64,000 nucleotides of DNA from Sphingomonas sp. Leaf21 (GCF_916858675.1 NZ_CAKASM010000015.1:21119-85118); one strand, 5' to 3'. Counted from the first letter of the stretch, positions 47,411 to 55,434 are shown. The notes: generated by a model from the letters alone, not told the origin. Translations and numbers: made by a program.

Positions 47411-47749
47411 ATGACGTACATCGTTGCCTTCTCCAACACCATCGGCGCGTTCACTCCGCCGATCGTCACGCCGTCGGCGACCGTCACGCCGCCCATGATC
47501 GATCCGCCGGCATCCGCAGACGCCATACCCGCCGGCGGCTTCTCCGATGACGCCATGGTCGACGTCAGAACGGCGGCGATGATCGTCGGGCTCGCGAAGA
47601 GCACGCTCGACAAGAAGAGGGTCGCGGGCGGAGGTCCCATCTTCGTCAAGTATCCGTCGGGTGCGGTCAGATACTCGGTCCGCGAACTGCGACGCTGGAT
47701 CCGCGTGAACAGCACCGCCTCGACCAGCGAGCACTGGGCGGCCCGCTGA
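47411..47749 (+). CDS. AlpA/excisionase-type helix-turn-helix protein
   Basis: A 112-residue protein whose second half is a MerR-like winged helix-turn-helix of the AlpA/HTH_17 kind: VDVRTAAMIVGLAKSTLDKKRVAGGG, then FVKYPSGAVRYSVRELRRWI. In P4-like satellites and islands such proteins control the integrase gene or direct excision. The N-terminal 50 residues are Pro/Thr/Ala-rich and without a family. The ATG at 47411 has GAGG eight bases upstream. Position between integrase and primase fits the role. Confidence 0.75.
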   Translation: MTYIVAFSNTIGAFTPPIVTPSATVTPPMIDPPASADAIPAGGFSDDAMVDVRTAAMIVGLAKSTLDKKRVAGGGPIFVKYPSGAVRYSVRELRRWIRVNSTASTSEHWAAR

Positions 47750-47797
47750 CATCGCGCCGGCATCACCGGCGGCTCACCAAATTGAAGAGGTAATTTC

Positions 47798-48475
47798 ATG
47801 ACCACCGTCCCCCGTGACGGAGGCGCGTCGACCTGCGTCCTCGCCGCCTCCGACATCCGCGACCTGCACGACGCCTCGTTGTCCAGCAAGGTCGCGCCGC
47901 TCGCCGTTCTCCGCATCGCCACGCTCATCCCATGCGATGCCGCAGCCATCGCAGCTGCGCGGATCGAGGACATCGATCGCGAACTCGGACTGCTACGTCT
48001 GTCCACGCCGTCGGGAACGATGGCCGAGGTGGCGCTCGGCATGGATGCCGCCGCTGCCGTGTCCGCTGCTGCAGGCGCCAGGACGGAGGGACCGCTCGTC
48101 ATCGATGCGTATGGAGACGCGCTGTCGATCGATGCGGACACCTTGGACTACGCGAGGGAGCTCGCCGCCGACGGCATCGTGCGGACGCCGTCGGGTTGGA
48201 CGTTCGAAGCGATCAGGAACGCCATGTTCGAGGACATGCTGGAGTTCGGCATGACCCTTGAGATCGCCACGGCGCAAGCGGGGCTCGGGACCGAGGTTCT
48301 CGAGGGCAACGCACGCCTGACCCGCCTGCATTCCCAGCGTGGTGGTGCGGACTGGTGGACCTATCGACTGGGTCTCCCTCCGGCTTCGCCGTTCAGGATG
48401 CTGGCCGCGTACGGTCGCGAAGGCCGCTTCGGCGATCTTTGGAAGTATCGTCCGGACAAGGGATACTGGTCGTGA
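47798..48475 (+). CDS. Degenerate tyrosine-recombinase-like protein A
   Basis: A 225-residue protein without an assigned family. The stretch LRIATLIPCDAAAIAAARIEDIDRELGLLRL resembles the box I region of tyrosine recombinases (LxxxTGLRxxExxxLxWxDID), but the catalytic Arg is absent. WTFEAIRNAMFEDMLEFG resembles the HxxR region with His replaced by Glu, and no Tyr nucleophile is evident. If related, it is catalytically dead and may act as a DNA-binding or accessory factor. It overlaps the next gene by four bases (GTGA). The similarity is by eye and tentative. Confidence 0.6.
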   Translation: MTTVPRDGGASTCVLAASDIRDLHDASLSSKVAPLAVLRIATLIPCDAAAIAAARIEDIDRELGLLRLSTPSGTMAEVALGMDAAAAVSAAAGARTEGPLVIDAYGDALSIDADTLDYARELAADGIVRTPSGWTFEAIRNAMFEDMLEFGMTLEIATAQAGLGTEVLEGNARLTRLHSQRGGADWWTYRLGLPPASPFRMLAAYGREGRFGDLWKYRPDKGYWS

Positions 48476-49056
48476 CGGGCGTCGGCCCCATCGCGCCGAC
48501 GCTTCAGGAAGTCCGCATCCTCCTCCGTGGCGCGAAGATCATTCCGGCCCCGCTGGGTACGGTGATGCAGCTCTGCATCATGTGCCTGTGTCTTCCATGG
48601 GAGGCCGTCGGCATCGACATCGAGCGGATCGACTGGGGGACCGGCTTCACCGATGTGCCGGCCAGGGGCGGTAGGACGAGGAGGCTGTACCTGCCCGCTC
48701 CGGCGATGAAGCTCGTGCTGACCGTCGCCGGTTCTGCCGGGGGTACTGGTCAGGCCGTCACGGCGGGACGCGGCGTTCCACTGCAAGGAAGGCACATCAG
48801 GCTCGACCGGATCCAGAAGCGGCTGGCCGAAGCCGATCCCGCGACCGGCCGCATCGCGTGGAACTTCCACGGCATCCGCGCCGCCGGACGATCCGCCTTG
48901 GAGGTCGCCGGAACGCCCGACCTCGACGTGCTGCTCGGCCTGTATGATCGTGGATGCTCCGACCGAAACGCCGACGCCGAGATCATGGCCACCGGCATCG
49001 AACGGTGGTGTGCCCTACTCCTGTCGGAACCCGGCATGCGGCCGGGGAAGCGCTGA
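48472..49056 (+). CDS. Degenerate tyrosine-recombinase-like protein B
   Basis: A 194-residue protein starting at a GTG that overlaps the previous stop. LCIMCLCLPWEAVGIDIERIDWGTGF matches the box I region without its Arg; GRTRRLYLP could be the beta-hairpin; WNFHGIRAAGRSALEVAG retains an HxxR, but no Tyr stands at the expected distance. It thus looks like a half-preserved partner of protein A, with which it is translationally coupled. The two might form a heteromeric accessory recombinase or DNA-binding complex for the island. No closer family could be recognised. Confidence 0.6.
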   Translation: MTGVGPIAPTLQEVRILLRGAKIIPAPLGTVMQLCIMCLCLPWEAVGIDIERIDWGTGFTDVPARGGRTRRLYLPAPAMKLVLTVAGSAGGTGQAVTAGRGVPLQGRHIRLDRIQKRLAEADPATGRIAWNFHGIRAAGRSALEVAGTPDLDVLLGLYDRGCSDRNADAEIMATGIERWCALLLSEPGMRPGKR

Positions 49057-49231
49057 CGGTGGCAGCGCCCTTCCCGGGGAAGCTGAACAACGGGAAGTCT
49101 TCGCGACACCGCCTGACGACGCCGTCGCGGAGGTTTCGAGGAAAGCGGTGGAAGCGGAGGGCAGAAGGAAAATCTGGCCCCCGATCCACCGAGAGCGTCG
49201 CGAGTGACGTGAGATCGAGAAGGATCATGAC

Positions 49232-50218
49232 ATGAAGAACAGATCGAACGTGTGGACCGTCGGTCTGCCGGCACGCTACGTCAGGGCGGACGGGTCGGTC
49301 GACACCGCCAGGCTGAAGGCGGAGGTGTCGATCGTGGAGATCGCGGCGGAGGCTACCGACCTCAAGCGTGTCGGCAGCGAGATGCGGGGACTGTGCCCCT
49401 TCCATCAGGAGAAGCGGTCCAGCTTCTCCGTCAACGAAGACAAGGGCGTGTACCACTGCTTCGGCTGCGCGCAGCACGGCGACGCCATCGACCTGCTGTC
49501 CCGCATCCACAAGGTGGATTTCCTGGAGGCATGCCGCAGGCTGGTCGGAGCTGAGCATGCGGGGCTTAAGCGGGCCGCCGTCAGGAAGCAGGATGCGGCG
49601 ACCAGAGCGGCGAACCGTGGTCGGGCCAGAGACGAATGGCGTAGGGCGACCGCGAGCGAAGGGACGATCGTCGAGACGTATCTGATGGGCCGCGGCATCG
49701 GACATTCCGTGCCCGGCAGCATCCGCTACGGCAGAACGCCCCGCTACTGGCGGGAGGACGGCGCCGAAGGTCCGCGCCATCCGGCGATGATCGCCGCCGC
49801 GCAGGACGCGCAGGGCAGGATCGTCGGCATCCAGCGTACCTATCTCGACCATGAGGGCAGGAAGATGCGCGGCGGATCGCCCCGGCTCAGTCTCGGTCGC
49901 GTGCGCGGTGCGGCGCTGAGGCTGGGTCCGGTGGCGCCGCGCATCATGCTGGCGAGCGCCGTTGAGGATGCGTTGTCGCTGAGGTTGATGTTCCCCGGTG
50001 TTGCGGTCTGGGCGGCGTTTGGGGACGCCAACCTCCGCCACGTCGAGGTGCCGCGCGGCATCTGGCATGTGACGGTGTGCGGCGACGCCGACGAGTCCGG
50101 CAGGGCGGCGGTGGCCGCGACGCGCGAGGCGCTGGGCGGTCGGGGGATCGTGACCGACGAGCTGTTCCCGCGTGCGGGCAAGGACTTCAACGAGGAGTGG
50201 CTGCTGCTCCACGCCTGA
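49232..50218 (+). CDS. DNA-primase-like protein (CHC2 zinc finger plus Toprim-like region)
   Basis: A 328-residue replication protein. The CHC2 zinc finger is complete: Cys55 and His58 in CPFHQEKRSSFSVN, Cys76 and Cys79 in YHCFGCAQHGD. After a basic linker (residues 110-145) comes a Toprim-like half (IMLASAVEDALSLRLMFP with Glu, HVTVCGDADESGRAA with the Asp pair), as in P4-type and phage primases, and a C-terminal KDFNEEWLL stretch. There is no helicase domain, so it would use host or helper helicase. With the integrase and AlpA-like protein it gives the island a satellite-like core. Confidence 0.88.
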   Translation: MKNRSNVWTVGLPARYVRADGSVDTARLKAEVSIVEIAAEATDLKRVGSEMRGLCPFHQEKRSSFSVNEDKGVYHCFGCAQHGDAIDLLSRIHKVDFLEACRRLVGAEHAGLKRAAVRKQDAATRAANRGRARDEWRRATASEGTIVETYLMGRGIGHSVPGSIRYGRTPRYWREDGAEGPRHPAMIAAAQDAQGRIVGIQRTYLDHEGRKMRGGSPRLSLGRVRGAALRLGPVAPRIMLASAVEDALSLRLMFPGVAVWAAFGDANLRHVEVPRGIWHVTVCGDADESGRAAVAATREALGGRGIVTDELFPRAGKDFNEEWLLLHA

Positions 50219-50248
50219 GCAGGCCGTCCGATCACGAAGGAGGACGAC

Positions 50249-51103
50249 ATGAGCGTCGCAGCCGGACTCGGCCGCGGCGGACGCCCGGGCCATGCCCGCG
50301 ATCCGCCGAACGCCGACGACGAAGACCAGAGTAATCGACCATCCGCGCATCGTCTCGGACGTGCGCCCAACGAGGACATCGACATGGGTAAGAAGAAGAA
50401 CACCACGGCGATCACGACGACCGGCACGTCGTCGAACGCGCTGGTCGTCAAGCGGGACGTGCCCGTCCGCTTCGAGCGGCGGCTCGTCGTCGCGGAGGCC
50501 GTGTACCGCGTGTCGGCATTGCGCCCCACCGAGGCCGGCCCGTGGTCGCAGGAGGCGGACAAGATCGCCTGGACCGACGCCGACACCGGATACGGAATCA
50601 TCATCCGCCGCTCGCCGCTGATGCTGAACCTGTGCGGCTACGTCGGCGTCGGCCCCGATCACCCGCTGGCCGGCTTCGATCGGTCATCCATCCGGGCGGT
50701 CGGCGTCGATGCGCACGGCGGGATCGACTATGCGTCCCCATGCCAGAAGTACGAGCCGGAGCACGTCTCGATCTGTCATGTCACCGAGAGTCTGCTTCCG
50801 GCGGGACAGACGCAGCGCGTATTCGCCAACGAAGCGGCAGACCATGACGACGCTTGGTGGATCGGTTTCTCCTGCGACAAGGCGGGGGACCTCGTGCCGC
50901 AGCCGAACGGCATCGGGCACGGGTCGATGGCCGATGCCCAGGCGGGGCTGCTGGAACAGGTCTACCGTGACGAGGCGTACGTGTACCACCAGTGCATGTC
51001 GCTCGCCATGCAGCTGCGCGCCATCGAAGAGGGGCGTGTGCCCGAACCCCATGCGGTCGATGTGCCGCCCGTCGGCATCAACTTCGGCGCAGAGAGGGGC
51101 TGA
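50249..51103 (+). CDS. Hypothetical island protein
   Basis: A 284-residue soluble protein I do not recognise. The start at 50249 has a near-perfect AAGGAGGA; the first 45 residues are low-complexity and basic, and a second ATG at 50384 begins the more ordered part (MGKKKNTT). The body has aromatic and acidic stretches (WTDADTGYGIIIRRSP, DAWWIGFSCDKAGD), with DAWWIGFSCDKAGD resembling uptake or anti-restriction-like surface loops only superficially. It lies between the primase-like gene and another unknown gene, all with short gaps, so replication or transfer roles are possible. Confidence 0.65.
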   Translation: MSVAAGLGRGGRPGHARDPPNADDEDQSNRPSAHRLGRAPNEDIDMGKKKNTTAITTTGTSSNALVVKRDVPVRFERRLVVAEAVYRVSALRPTEAGPWSQEADKIAWTDADTGYGIIIRRSPLMLNLCGYVGVGPDHPLAGFDRSSIRAVGVDAHGGIDYASPCQKYEPEHVSICHVTESLLPAGQTQRVFANEAADHDDAWWIGFSCDKAGDLVPQPNGIGHGSMADAQAGLLEQVYRDEAYVYHQCMSLAMQLRAIEEGRVPEPHAVDVPPVGINFGAERG

Positions 51104-51105
51104 TC

Positions 51106-51951
51106 ATGGACAGGACCAACACCGCCGGGCCGATCTGGGGCGAGCACCTCGCGGTCGATTACGTCAACACCACCGCGCCGTTCGTCGATGCACACGGCAA
51201 CCGCTTCCGCTCGATCAGGGACGCATTCTGGCGGGGACGGCTCGGCATGGGCGATCACAGTCGGGAAATCACCGAGGCGATCATGGAGACGATCCATGCC
51301 GCCCTCGTCGCCCGCGCGTTCCACAGGCGGCTCGGCAAGAGCGAGGCGACGGACATCTACGGCGGGAACGTCCCCTTCGGCCGTTTCGTCTTCCAATGGC
51401 TGTACAGCATGGGATTCATCGCGGACAAGGGTTCCGGCGATCCCGCACACGGTGACGTGTCCGAGGAGGGGATGGCCGTCATCCGGATGTTGGAAGCGAC
51501 CAGACCGGTGAACCTCGCGCTGCAGCCGCTCGGGCGCACCTCGGTCGCCGCGCTGAACGACGCCATCGACGGCCCGGAGATCGGTGAGGATCGCCGCGTG
51601 CGGGTCGAGGAGGTGTCCGCCGGATGGCCGAGCCGGTTCGTCCGGCGCACGATCGCCGACAAGCCGACGATCGTCCTCGTCTGCCACCCCGAGGAGCGGA
51701 GCATGCGAGTCGCGCGTACCGTATGGACGGTCGCGTTCGAGAACGAGGCGATCCGCAACGACCTGTTCGACTGGCTGTGCGACCACGTCGATCGGTGGGA
51801 CGAATGGGCGCGTGCGGCCTATCGGGGCGGCGGAGCGGCGCTGACCCGTCACCTGCTGACCATCATTTCCTCGGATATGGCGGCTGGAAACATGGGATCG
51901 CGTGCGGCGGTAGGGTCGGTGAGCTCCAACCTCCTGACACACGGGGAGTAG
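51106..51951 (+). CDS. Hypothetical island protein
   Basis: A 281-residue soluble protein with no recognised family. It starts at ATG two bases after the preceding TGA, with AGAGG upstream, so it is cotranscribed with the primase-like gene and its neighbour. It is helical and charged, with EITEAIMETIHAALVARAFHRRLG and RFVRRTIADKPTIVLVCHPEE, and a C-terminal RHLLTIISSDMAAG. No signal, membrane helix or enzyme motif is visible. It is the last gene of the replication-like run; the next 185 bases are non-coding. Confidence 0.65.
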   Translation: MDRTNTAGPIWGEHLAVDYVNTTAPFVDAHGNRFRSIRDAFWRGRLGMGDHSREITEAIMETIHAALVARAFHRRLGKSEATDIYGGNVPFGRFVFQWLYSMGFIADKGSGDPAHGDVSEEGMAVIRMLEATRPVNLALQPLGRTSVAALNDAIDGPEIGEDRRVRVEEVSAGWPSRFVRRTIADKPTIVLVCHPEERSMRVARTVWTVAFENEAIRNDLFDWLCDHVDRWDEWARAAYRGGGAALTRHLLTIISSDMAAGNMGSRAAVGSVSSNLLTHGE

Positions 51952-52136
51952 TCGTCGAGCGGTTCGCGGGCGGTGCGACATCATTCGTCGCATCGCCCCT
52001 CCTGTCCTCCGAATGAATAGTCGGGCACCTCATCCCGTAATACTATCGGCGGCGCTCGCGTTTTCTGGCCATCCGATGATGGCAGTGACAGCTATTTCCT
52101 TCATGCCTGTAGGTTCTAAGACGAACTGCGGATCCT

Positions 52137-52436
52137 CTACGGTCCCAGCACGCGCTCGGCGATATGCATTAATTCCGTGCACTGCATACGGATCGACACC
52201 GCAAGTTCGCGCATCCGATGCGCGCTGGAGTCGACAATCAGCGGCTGCATCCCTTCCTCGAGCCATTCCTTCATGCGGCCCTCGAGAGCGGGTGAGAGCG
52301 GCACCCGTCCCTTCACCACCTTGCTGTAGTGGCCCTGAGTTATTCCCAAGGCAGTGGCAATCTCGGCCTGGCTCCTGCCTAAACGGCGTCGGGCGACTTC
52401 GACCGAAATCGCCGAATCAGGTGTTGAGGGTATCAT
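52137..52436 (-). CDS. XRE-family helix-turn-helix regulator
   Basis: A 99-residue repressor-like protein. The DNA-binding domain is RRLGRSQAEIATALGITQGHYSKVVKGRVPLSPALEGRMKEWL (roughly residues 17-60). The C-terminal 35 residues are helical and may dimerise. It is divergent from the OGG/QueC-like operon with only a short gap holding three ATGCAT copies, the natural place for its operator. No ribosome site precedes the ATG, so its message may be leaderless. It is the probable gatekeeper of the operon. Confidence 0.85.
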   Translation of the reverse strand: MIPSTPDSAISVEVARRRLGRSQAEIATALGITQGHYSKVVKGRVPLSPALEGRMKEWLEEGMQPLIVDSSAHRMRELAVSIRMQCTELMHIAERVLGP

Positions 52437-52438
52437 CG

Positions 52439-52464
52439 ATGCATGATAAAATGCATATATGCAT
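52439..52464. promoter_or_regulatory. Triple ATGCAT operator region
   Basis: ATGCAT occurs at 52439-52444, 52451-52456 and 52459-52464. The last two make a 14-base perfect palindrome, ATGCATATATGCAT (52451-52464). The region is AT-rich in a GC-rich genome and lies between divergent genes, fitting the operator/promoter of the XRE regulator. Confidence 0.6.
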
Positions 52465-52524
52465 TCGTCTACCGCATCGTCCCATCAAAAGATCATCGCC
52501 ATCATCGGTGGTGAGACGAAGTCG

Positions 52525-53304
52525 ATGCACCTGCCGCCGCCGAACCAACGCGTTGGCAACGGCTGGCTTGAATGGGGCGGAGCCGACGAGATCGGCAGTC
52601 CCGCCTATTGGGCTTCGCAGGCATGGATGTGGGGGGAGGAGTACCCCACCCACTACAAACTCGGCAGGACGCTACGGGAAGAGCTGCTGGCATGCCTCCT
52701 CGGGGGCTACGGCATTCCAGCTGAAGTGGGACTTGCCGCCTACGAAAGACTGAACGCAGTAGATCGCGAGGACCCCGCCCGCCTGGAATGCACCGCAGCT
52801 GCGACGGAGCTGCTGTCCGCCCCCCTTCAGGTCGCCGGCCGACAAGTGCGCTATCGCTTTGCGGCCCAGAAGGGACGCTATGTCGCGGCCGCGCTTGCGG
52901 GCTTGGCTGCAGTCGACGAGGAGGCGGATGACGTGAACCTCCGCGATGCGCTCACAGCCCTTCCAGGGGTGGGACCGAAGACCGCCTCGTGGATCGTACG
53001 CAACTGGCGGGAATCAGACCGCGTCTCGATCCTCGACGTCCATATCGTCAGAGCCGCCCGTATGCTTCATCTCTTCGAGCCAGGGTGGCGGGTCGAGCGA
53101 CAATACGGCCTGATGGAAGCGGCATACCTCAAGTTCGCTGCCGCGATAGGGTCGCGCGCCGCCCTCCTGGACTCGGTCATGTGGATGACGATGCGGCAAC
53201 TTCCATTGTCGCTGATCGCGTCCTTCGTTCCACCAGGAATTAATTCAGAACGGATCATTCTTCCACGGGGTGCTACACCAATTCAATTGACCTTGCTCCA
53301 GTAA
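52525..53304 (+). CDS. OGG-like HhH-GPD base-excision glycosylase/lyase
   Basis: A 259-residue protein with a helix-hairpin-helix/GPD core of the 8-oxoguanine glycosylase class. LPGVGPKTASWIVRNW gives the hairpin with Lys152, the usual lyase lysine, and ILDVHIVRAARM gives Asp171, the catalytic aspartate. It may excise a modified purine from DNA or nucleotide. OGG-like proteins are ancillary parts of type IV CBASS. ATG at 52525 is preferred, because an in-frame ATG at 52459 lies inside the ATGCAT operator region and lacks a ribosome site. It heads the operon; the small-protein gene follows after 38 bases. Confidence 0.82.
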   Translation: MHLPPPNQRVGNGWLEWGGADEIGSPAYWASQAWMWGEEYPTHYKLGRTLREELLACLLGGYGIPAEVGLAAYERLNAVDREDPARLECTAAATELLSAPLQVAGRQVRYRFAAQKGRYVAAALAGLAAVDEEADDVNLRDALTALPGVGPKTASWIVRNWRESDRVSILDVHIVRAARMLHLFEPGWRVERQYGLMEAAYLKFAAAIGSRAALLDSVMWMTMRQLPLSLIASFVPPGINSERIILPRGATPIQLTLLQ

Positions 53305-53342
53305 CGCCTTCTACGTTGTCCTAAAGGGAGGATGACGCAGCA

Positions 53343-53657
53343 ATGTCCGGTGGAAGCCCAAGTCCGACACCCACGCCCACGCCATCATGCAATGCCGTGC
53401 GGACGGCACCGCTCAACAGTCCGCAACCCGTGGTGGTGGCGCGACTGCGTATAAACGACCGTCTTTATGTTCACCTTGACAAGAGCACAGGACGAGCGAT
53501 CCTTCAGGTAAGGGACTCCGCGGGTGTCGTTGCCGGGTCACTTACCTTCCTCGGGCATCTCTATCTAATAGACTGCATCGAGCAGGGTTACAGTTACGAA
53601 GCTGTCGTTCTTAGTATTTCCGGCGGCGCAGTACAGCTGCGGATCGAACCCGTATGA
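53343..53657 (+). CDS. Small protein with Pro/Thr tail and beta-rich domain
   Basis: A 104-residue protein I cannot assign. The N-terminus MSGGSPSPTPTPTPS is a flexible Pro/Thr/Ser tail. Residues 28-104 (VVVARLRINDRLYVHLD to VQLRIEPV) look like a compact beta domain; the end, GYSYEAVVLSISGGAVQLRI, faintly recalls HIRAN domains. GGGAGG lies 11 bases before the ATG. It overlaps the next gene by four bases. In QueC-containing immune systems a partner protein can be chemically modified at its N-terminus, so this protein could be an acceptor or a nucleic-acid-binding adaptor; both ideas are inference. Confidence 0.7.
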   Translation: MSGGSPSPTPTPTPSCNAVRTAPLNSPQPVVVARLRINDRLYVHLDKSTGRAILQVRDSAGVVAGSLTFLGHLYLIDCIEQGYSYEAVVLSISGGAVQLRIEPV

Positions 53658-54844
53658 CCACTGTCGTCGGCGGCGTATATCTAGAGCGCTGCATCGAGCC
53701 CAGCTGGCGCGAGGTATACGGATCGGCGGGCAGAGCCGCCGCGGCGATGAGCGGGGCGGTTCCCGGAGTGCGCCTCGTAACGTATCGGAGTGACCAGCTG
53801 GTCGACGGGCTGGCCAACCTTGAAGCTGCGTTCGGCCTTGAGGTGGATGGGCCAACGGTCGGGTTCGCGATCACCTTCGACTACACGCACTCGTTGGCGG
53901 TACCGCGCATCGTCCCCCGGCCCGACGCCGTGCATCAACAACCGCCGATCGAGGTCGAGGACGACATAGTCCTCCGGTTCGGCATGCTCGAGGGAACCGC
54001 CCGCATCCGTGCGCGGCGCGCCGTCTACGATCCGCAGTCCGCCTTCGACCCCCGCCCATTCGGCGAGAACGGCTCAGCGGCGGACGAGCTCGCCCTGATA
54101 CTGAACCAGCGCGAGGCCACGTGCCTCACCGGCGAAGCGGACGCCACGTCGGCTGCCGAGGCTCTGCTGGCGCGCGGCGACGCGCAGGTGGTTGTGGTCA
54201 AGCGCGGTGGTCGTGGGGCGCTGGTCGCATCCAATTCCGGCTCAACCCTCGTCCCTGCCTACCGGAGCGCCAGCGTGTTCAAGCTGGGGTCCGGAGACGT
54301 CTTTTCGGCGTCGTTCACCCAATTCTGGGCGGTCGAGGGGCGCAGCCCTGCCGAAGCCACCGACCTCGCCTCACGCTCGACGTCGCGCTACTGCGAAACC
54401 ATGTCCCTGCCGATCGCCAAAGCAGCTGACCTCGTGGACCTGAAGCCCGCGCCGGTCCGGTCCGCACCTGGGCGGGTGTACATCGCCGCTCCGTTCTTCA
54501 ATCTGGCAGAACTGTGGTTGGTCGAGGAGCTGCGGGATCAGCTGCTCGCCGCCGGCGTCGATGTCTTTTCCCCCTTCCACGACGTCGGGCCCGGGAGCGC
54601 GGAGCACGTTGCACCGCTAGATCTGGCAGCGCTGGACGTATGCGACGCCGTTCTCGCCGTACTCAATGGCGGCGATGCAGGCACAATCTTCGAGATCGGC
54701 TATGCCACAGCTCGGGGCATTCCGATCGTCGCTCTCGCGCAGAACATGCGTCCCGAGGATATGAAGATGCCGGTGGGGTCCGGGTGCCACATCGTCACCG
54801 ATGTCGTTTCGGCAATCTATCAGACGGTATGGCAGCTGCGTTGA
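53654..54844 (+). CDS. PfkB-type kinase fused to nucleoside 2-deoxyribosyltransferase
   Basis: A 396-residue fusion. Residues 1 to about 265 are a ribokinase/PfkB fold: VVGGVYLERC and GSAGRAAAAM at the front, then NQREATCLTGE, VVVKRGGRGALV and the signature KLGSGDVFSASF with catalytic Asp215. Residues 274-396 are a nucleoside 2-deoxyribosyltransferase: VYIAAPFF, then GGDAGTIFEIGYA with the nucleophilic Glu347. Such a pair could swap the base on a deoxyribose and phosphorylate the product, so it could make an unusual deoxynucleotide. It overlaps the small-protein gene (ATGA) and the QueC-like gene. The PfkB front half is divergent, so its substrate is unlikely to be a simple sugar. Confidence 0.85.
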   Translation: MTTVVGGVYLERCIEPSWREVYGSAGRAAAAMSGAVPGVRLVTYRSDQLVDGLANLEAAFGLEVDGPTVGFAITFDYTHSLAVPRIVPRPDAVHQQPPIEVEDDIVLRFGMLEGTARIRARRAVYDPQSAFDPRPFGENGSAADELALILNQREATCLTGEADATSAAEALLARGDAQVVVVKRGGRGALVASNSGSTLVPAYRSASVFKLGSGDVFSASFTQFWAVEGRSPAEATDLASRSTSRYCETMSLPIAKAADLVDLKPAPVRSAPGRVYIAAPFFNLAELWLVEELRDQLLAAGVDVFSPFHDVGPGSAEHVAPLDLAALDVCDAVLAVLNGGDAGTIFEIGYATARGIPIVALAQNMRPEDMKMPVGSGCHIVTDVVSAIYQTVWQLR

Positions 54845-55434
54845 GGGCCCTTCTGCTTTCCGGCGGCGTGGATTCGGTCGCGCTCGCGTTCTGGAAGAGA
54901 CCTGAATTCGCCATCACCGTGGATTATGGACAGCGTGCCGCAGCGGCTGAGGTCGCCGTGTCCAGGCACGTCTGCATGCTACTCGGGATCGACCACGCCG
55001 TCGTAGCGGCGGACTGTTCCGCACTCGGTTCCGGTGACATGGCGGGCACCGCCCCCCTCCCCGACGCACCAGTGTCGGAATGGTGGCCGTTCCGCAACCA
55101 GCTCCTCGCGACACTCGCAGGCATGAGAGCGATCTCCCTGGGCGCGACGGAGCTGCTGCTTGGCTCGGTCGCCTCGGACAGCACTCATGTCGACGGGACC
55201 GCGCCCTTCTACGAGATACTCGACCAGCTGTTCCGGATGCAGGAAGGCGGGCTTCGCGTGACTGCCCCGGCGCTGGACCTGACCAGTACCGCACTCGCGC
55301 GCACCTCCGGCATCGGACGCGATCTGCTTGCCTGGGCGCACAGCTGCCATACGTCCGCGATCGCATGCGGCGCCTGCCGCGGGTGTTACAAGCATCAGCA
55401 GGTCATGGAGGAACTGTATGGCGATCCATACTGA
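54829..55434 (+). CDS. QueC-like 7-cyano-7-deazaguanine synthase homologue
   Basis: A 201-residue PP-loop ATPase. The SGGVDS loop is at residues 11-16, VDYGQRAAAAE matches the QueC YGQR strand, PFRNQLLATLAGMRAISLGA the substrate helix, and Cys173, 180, 183 and 186 (SCHTSAIACGACRGC) the zinc site. True QueC converts carboxydeazaguanine to preQ0. QueC relatives also serve in Qat and type IV CBASS, where one is reported to join a deazaguanine to a protein. No other queuosine gene is nearby, so an immune role is more likely than tRNA modification. ATG at 54829 is used; TTG at 54841 is possible. Confidence 0.85.
   Translation: MAAALRALLLSGGVDSVALAFWKRPEFAITVDYGQRAAAAEVAVSRHVCMLLGIDHAVVAADCSALGSGDMAGTAPLPDAPVSEWWPFRNQLLATLAGMRAISLGATELLLGSVASDSTHVDGTAPFYEILDQLFRMQEGGLRVTAPALDLTSTALARTSGIGRDLLAWAHSCHTSAIACGACRGCYKHQQVMEELYGDPY

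Noticed and set aside
48954..49235. 93-codon plus-strand frame between the recombinase-like and primase-like genes
   Set aside because: Very Arg/Pro-rich, mostly overlapping the preceding gene in another frame, with no ribosome site.
54829..55434. Housekeeping queC for queuosine
   Set aside because: No folE, queD, queE or queF nearby, location on an island, and overlap with conflict-type genes argue against it.
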